Notes under the pieces: generated by a model
Told to the model about the DNA's origin: nothing
Database searches by the model: none
Seen by the model: the letters and a program-made list of their open reading frames with translations, nothing else
Origin: Patescibacteria group bacterium
GTDB lineage: Bacteria > Patescibacteriota > Microgenomatia > UBA1406 > GWC2-37-13
NCBI GenBank assembly: GCA_025057905.1
Contig: JANWUX010000002.1
Span: forward strand, 1 to 64,000
DNA length: 64,000 nucleotides
Reading direction: 5' to 3'
Made by a program: the position numbers and the translations under genes
Shown: positions 62,687 through 64,000 of the stretch, piece after piece
Position numbering within the stretch: position 1 is the stretch's first letter
How the letters are laid out: the number at the start of each line of letters is the position of its first letter

Positions 62687-63757
62687 TTATTTTTTTGATT
62701 TGAGGATGTGATAAATTTTACAGTACTCGTCGACCATTCTGTCGGTGGTGAAGTGTTCTTCAATTCTTTTTCGACATTCTCGTCGATTTATATTCTGAAT
62801 GAGAGTCATTTTTTCGATTATTTCTTCGATGGAGTTGACGAGAAAACCTGAGTTACCATCAACTATAATTTCGGTAGCGGCGCCGTTCTTAAAGGCAATC
62901 ACTGGAGTGCCAGTTGCCATTGCTTCTGCCATGACAAGACCAAAGGGCTCATTCCACTTGATTGGGTTTAAAAACCCAAGAGCATTTCCATAGACCCTGT
63001 TTTTTTCTTCATCATTTAGTTCACCGATGTAGATGACTTGTTTATTATCTAAAAGAGGCTCGATTTCGTTTTTGTAATACTGAAAATTTTGATTATCAAG
63101 AGTGTCAATTGTGCCGGCAACAAGAAGTTTTACTCCAGCTCTCTTTGCCGCAATAATGGCTTCTTTTACTCCTTTATCAGGGTTAAACTTACCAAGCCAG
63201 AGGAAGTAATCACCGGTTGGATTGGGATTGAATTTATAGAGATTGATATCAACACCATTATAAACAGTCGCTAACCAATTTAGATTTTCTCCCCCTTTTC
63301 TTTGAGAGTTTGAAATAGAGACATAGTTTAAATCTTTATATTTCTGTAAGACTAAATGACGATCTTGGCGCCCATGTGAGAGAGGGTAAGGAAAATGAAG
63401 AGTAAAAACGACTTTCTCTTTGATAGGTCTTGCTAGAGGGAGAGAAATGTAATCACTTGATTTGTTAAGATGAACATGGATGATATCAAACTCTTCTTGG
63501 CGATCAAAGACACTCGTAATGTGCAAAAGAGGATACATTAAGTTGCTCCAGGGTATTTTGTCTTTGACTAAAGGCCGAGGATAAATTGAGACTAACTTTG
63601 CTGAGGTTTTTGAGGTCCCGGCAGAAAAAAGAGTTACCTCGTAGCCTCTCTTGACGAGGCCTTCTGTTAAATAATAAACCACTCTTTCTGTCCCACCATA
63701 TTTTTCTGGTGGGACATTCTCCCACAGTGGTGCTACTTGAGCAATTTTCAAACTCAT
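62687..63757 (-). CDS. GT4 family glycosyltransferase
   Basis: The 356-residue protein has a GT-B fold start (MSLKIAQVAPLWENVPPEKY, GGTERVVYYLTEGLVKRGYE), the middle FLWLGKFNPDKGVKEAIIAA, and the nucleotide-sugar motif EPFGLVMAEAMATGTPVIAF with the E-x7-E pair. It is close to a broad group of bacterial/archaeal GT4 enzymes that work on glycolipids, glycans or solutes. It heads the operon that continues with the OtsA-like synthase and may act on the same sugar pathway. Confidence 0.87.
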   Translation of the reverse strand: MSLKIAQVAPLWENVPPEKYGGTERVVYYLTEGLVKRGYEVTLFSAGTSKTSAKLVSIYPRPLVKDKIPWSNLMYPLLHITSVFDRQEEFDIIHVHLNKSSDYISLPLARPIKEKVVFTLHFPYPLSHGRQDRHLVLQKYKDLNYVSISNSQRKGGENLNWLATVYNGVDINLYKFNPNPTGDYFLWLGKFNPDKGVKEAIIAAKRAGVKLLVAGTIDTLDNQNFQYYKNEIEPLLDNKQVIYIGELNDEEKNRVYGNALGFLNPIKWNEPFGLVMAEAMATGTPVIAFKNGAATEIIVDGNSGFLVNSIEEIIEKMTLIQNINRRECRKRIEEHFTTDRMVDEYCKIYHILKSKK

Positions 63758-63874
63758 ATTTCTCTAGAGAAGGTTATATATTTTAACCAAAGTTATTTGG
63801 GGACTGCAAGGAATTTTGTCATCTCTATGATTGAAAATATGTGTCTAAAACTGAAATAATGCTTTCTAAATTTG

Positions 63875-64000
63875 TTATTCCGTGATAAGCCGGTTGCGAT
63901 GATGATTTTCTTTCACCAAACATTGGTATTTTAAATGTTCAATGTCCGGGTCTATTTTTCTCATGGATGAGTCTTCTTTTAGTGTGCTTAAGTCAGCGCT
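63875..64000 (-). CDS. Possible C-terminal end of an unknown gene (partial)
   Basis: A minus-strand frame is open from the right edge to a TAA at 63875-63877 (42 codons), ending IEHLKYQCLVKENHHRNRLI then TE. It is short and of low complexity evidence; another frame also gives a 32-codon piece here (MFGERKSSSQPAYHG). Which, if any, is real cannot be settled from this window. Confidence 0.25.
   Translation of the reverse strand, partial: SADLSTLKEDSSMRKIDPDIEHLKYQCLVKENHHRNRLITE

Overview
The window looks like chromosome from a small-genome, low-GC bacterium of the Candidate Phyla Radiation, most likely Microgenomates-like. That is inference from gene content: archaeal-type tyrosyl-tRNA synthetase, short PheT, ribosomal protein L1 with a long lysine-rich N-terminus, PaaX-like regulator, tail-fibre-like surface proteins, tRNA genes without an encoded CCA, and very AT-rich spacers. 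TGG is the Trp codon and TGA ends normal genes such as tyrS and rplA, so the standard bacterial code applies rather than the UGA=Gly code of Gracilibacteria/SR1.

Layout. 1-12.3 kb: cell-surface and secreted proteins, mostly on the minus strand. They include a huge partial protein that fuses an integrase-type SAM-like domain to a membrane anchor and an external repeat region. Two cassettes pair a secreted beta-rich protein with a membrane-anchored DUF916-like protein, and a decayed comEA-comEC DNA-uptake operon lies between them. 12.4-14.4 kb: the secE-nusG-rplK-rplA operon. 14.5-26.5 kb: housekeeping genes (acs, tkt, archaeal-type tyrS, murI, an RRM protein, a cation exchanger, leuS). 26.9-30 kb: an AT-rich accessory stretch with a nuclease-fold protein, small unknowns and gene remnants. 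30.1-36.3 kb: a PvcA/DIT1 (isonitrile synthase)-like protein, pheS-pheT, an FHA-PP2C-like protein and three tRNAs. 36.4-45.6 kb: Ca-type P-ATPase, M24 peptidase, CDF transporter, a broken unknown gene, an MtaB-like methylthiotransferase, MscS and a serpin-like protein. 45.7-55.6 kb: M16 peptidase, prepilin peptidase, a kinase, tmk plus two NDK paralogues, sortase, PEGA protein, MreB, a WecG-type glycosyltransferase, a nucleotidyltransferase and a free-standing FtsK-gamma-like protein. 55.7-59 kb: a degraded island between tRNA genes. 59-64 kb: two tRNAs, then an operon-like set with a GT4 glycosyltransferase, an OtsA-like synthase and small unknowns.

How the parts fit. The tmk-ndk-ndk run makes dTTP and other NTPs. 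Sortase, the DUF916-like pairs, the PEGA protein and the large fusion point to an elaborate protein-decorated envelope. Prepilin peptidase implies type IV pili, but the comEA/comEC partner genes here are clearly inactivated. Ten tRNA genes are scattered singly. Three sit only 7-13 nt ahead of a protein gene on the same strand (pheS, mscS, sortase), which suggests joint tRNA-mRNA transcripts.

No single obvious new system stands out. The most interesting items are the isonitrile-synthase-like gene, the serpin-like gene, the SAM-domain surface fusion, the decayed competence operon, and the atypical Tmk/NDK proteins. All family calls come from reading motifs by eye; no database search was run.
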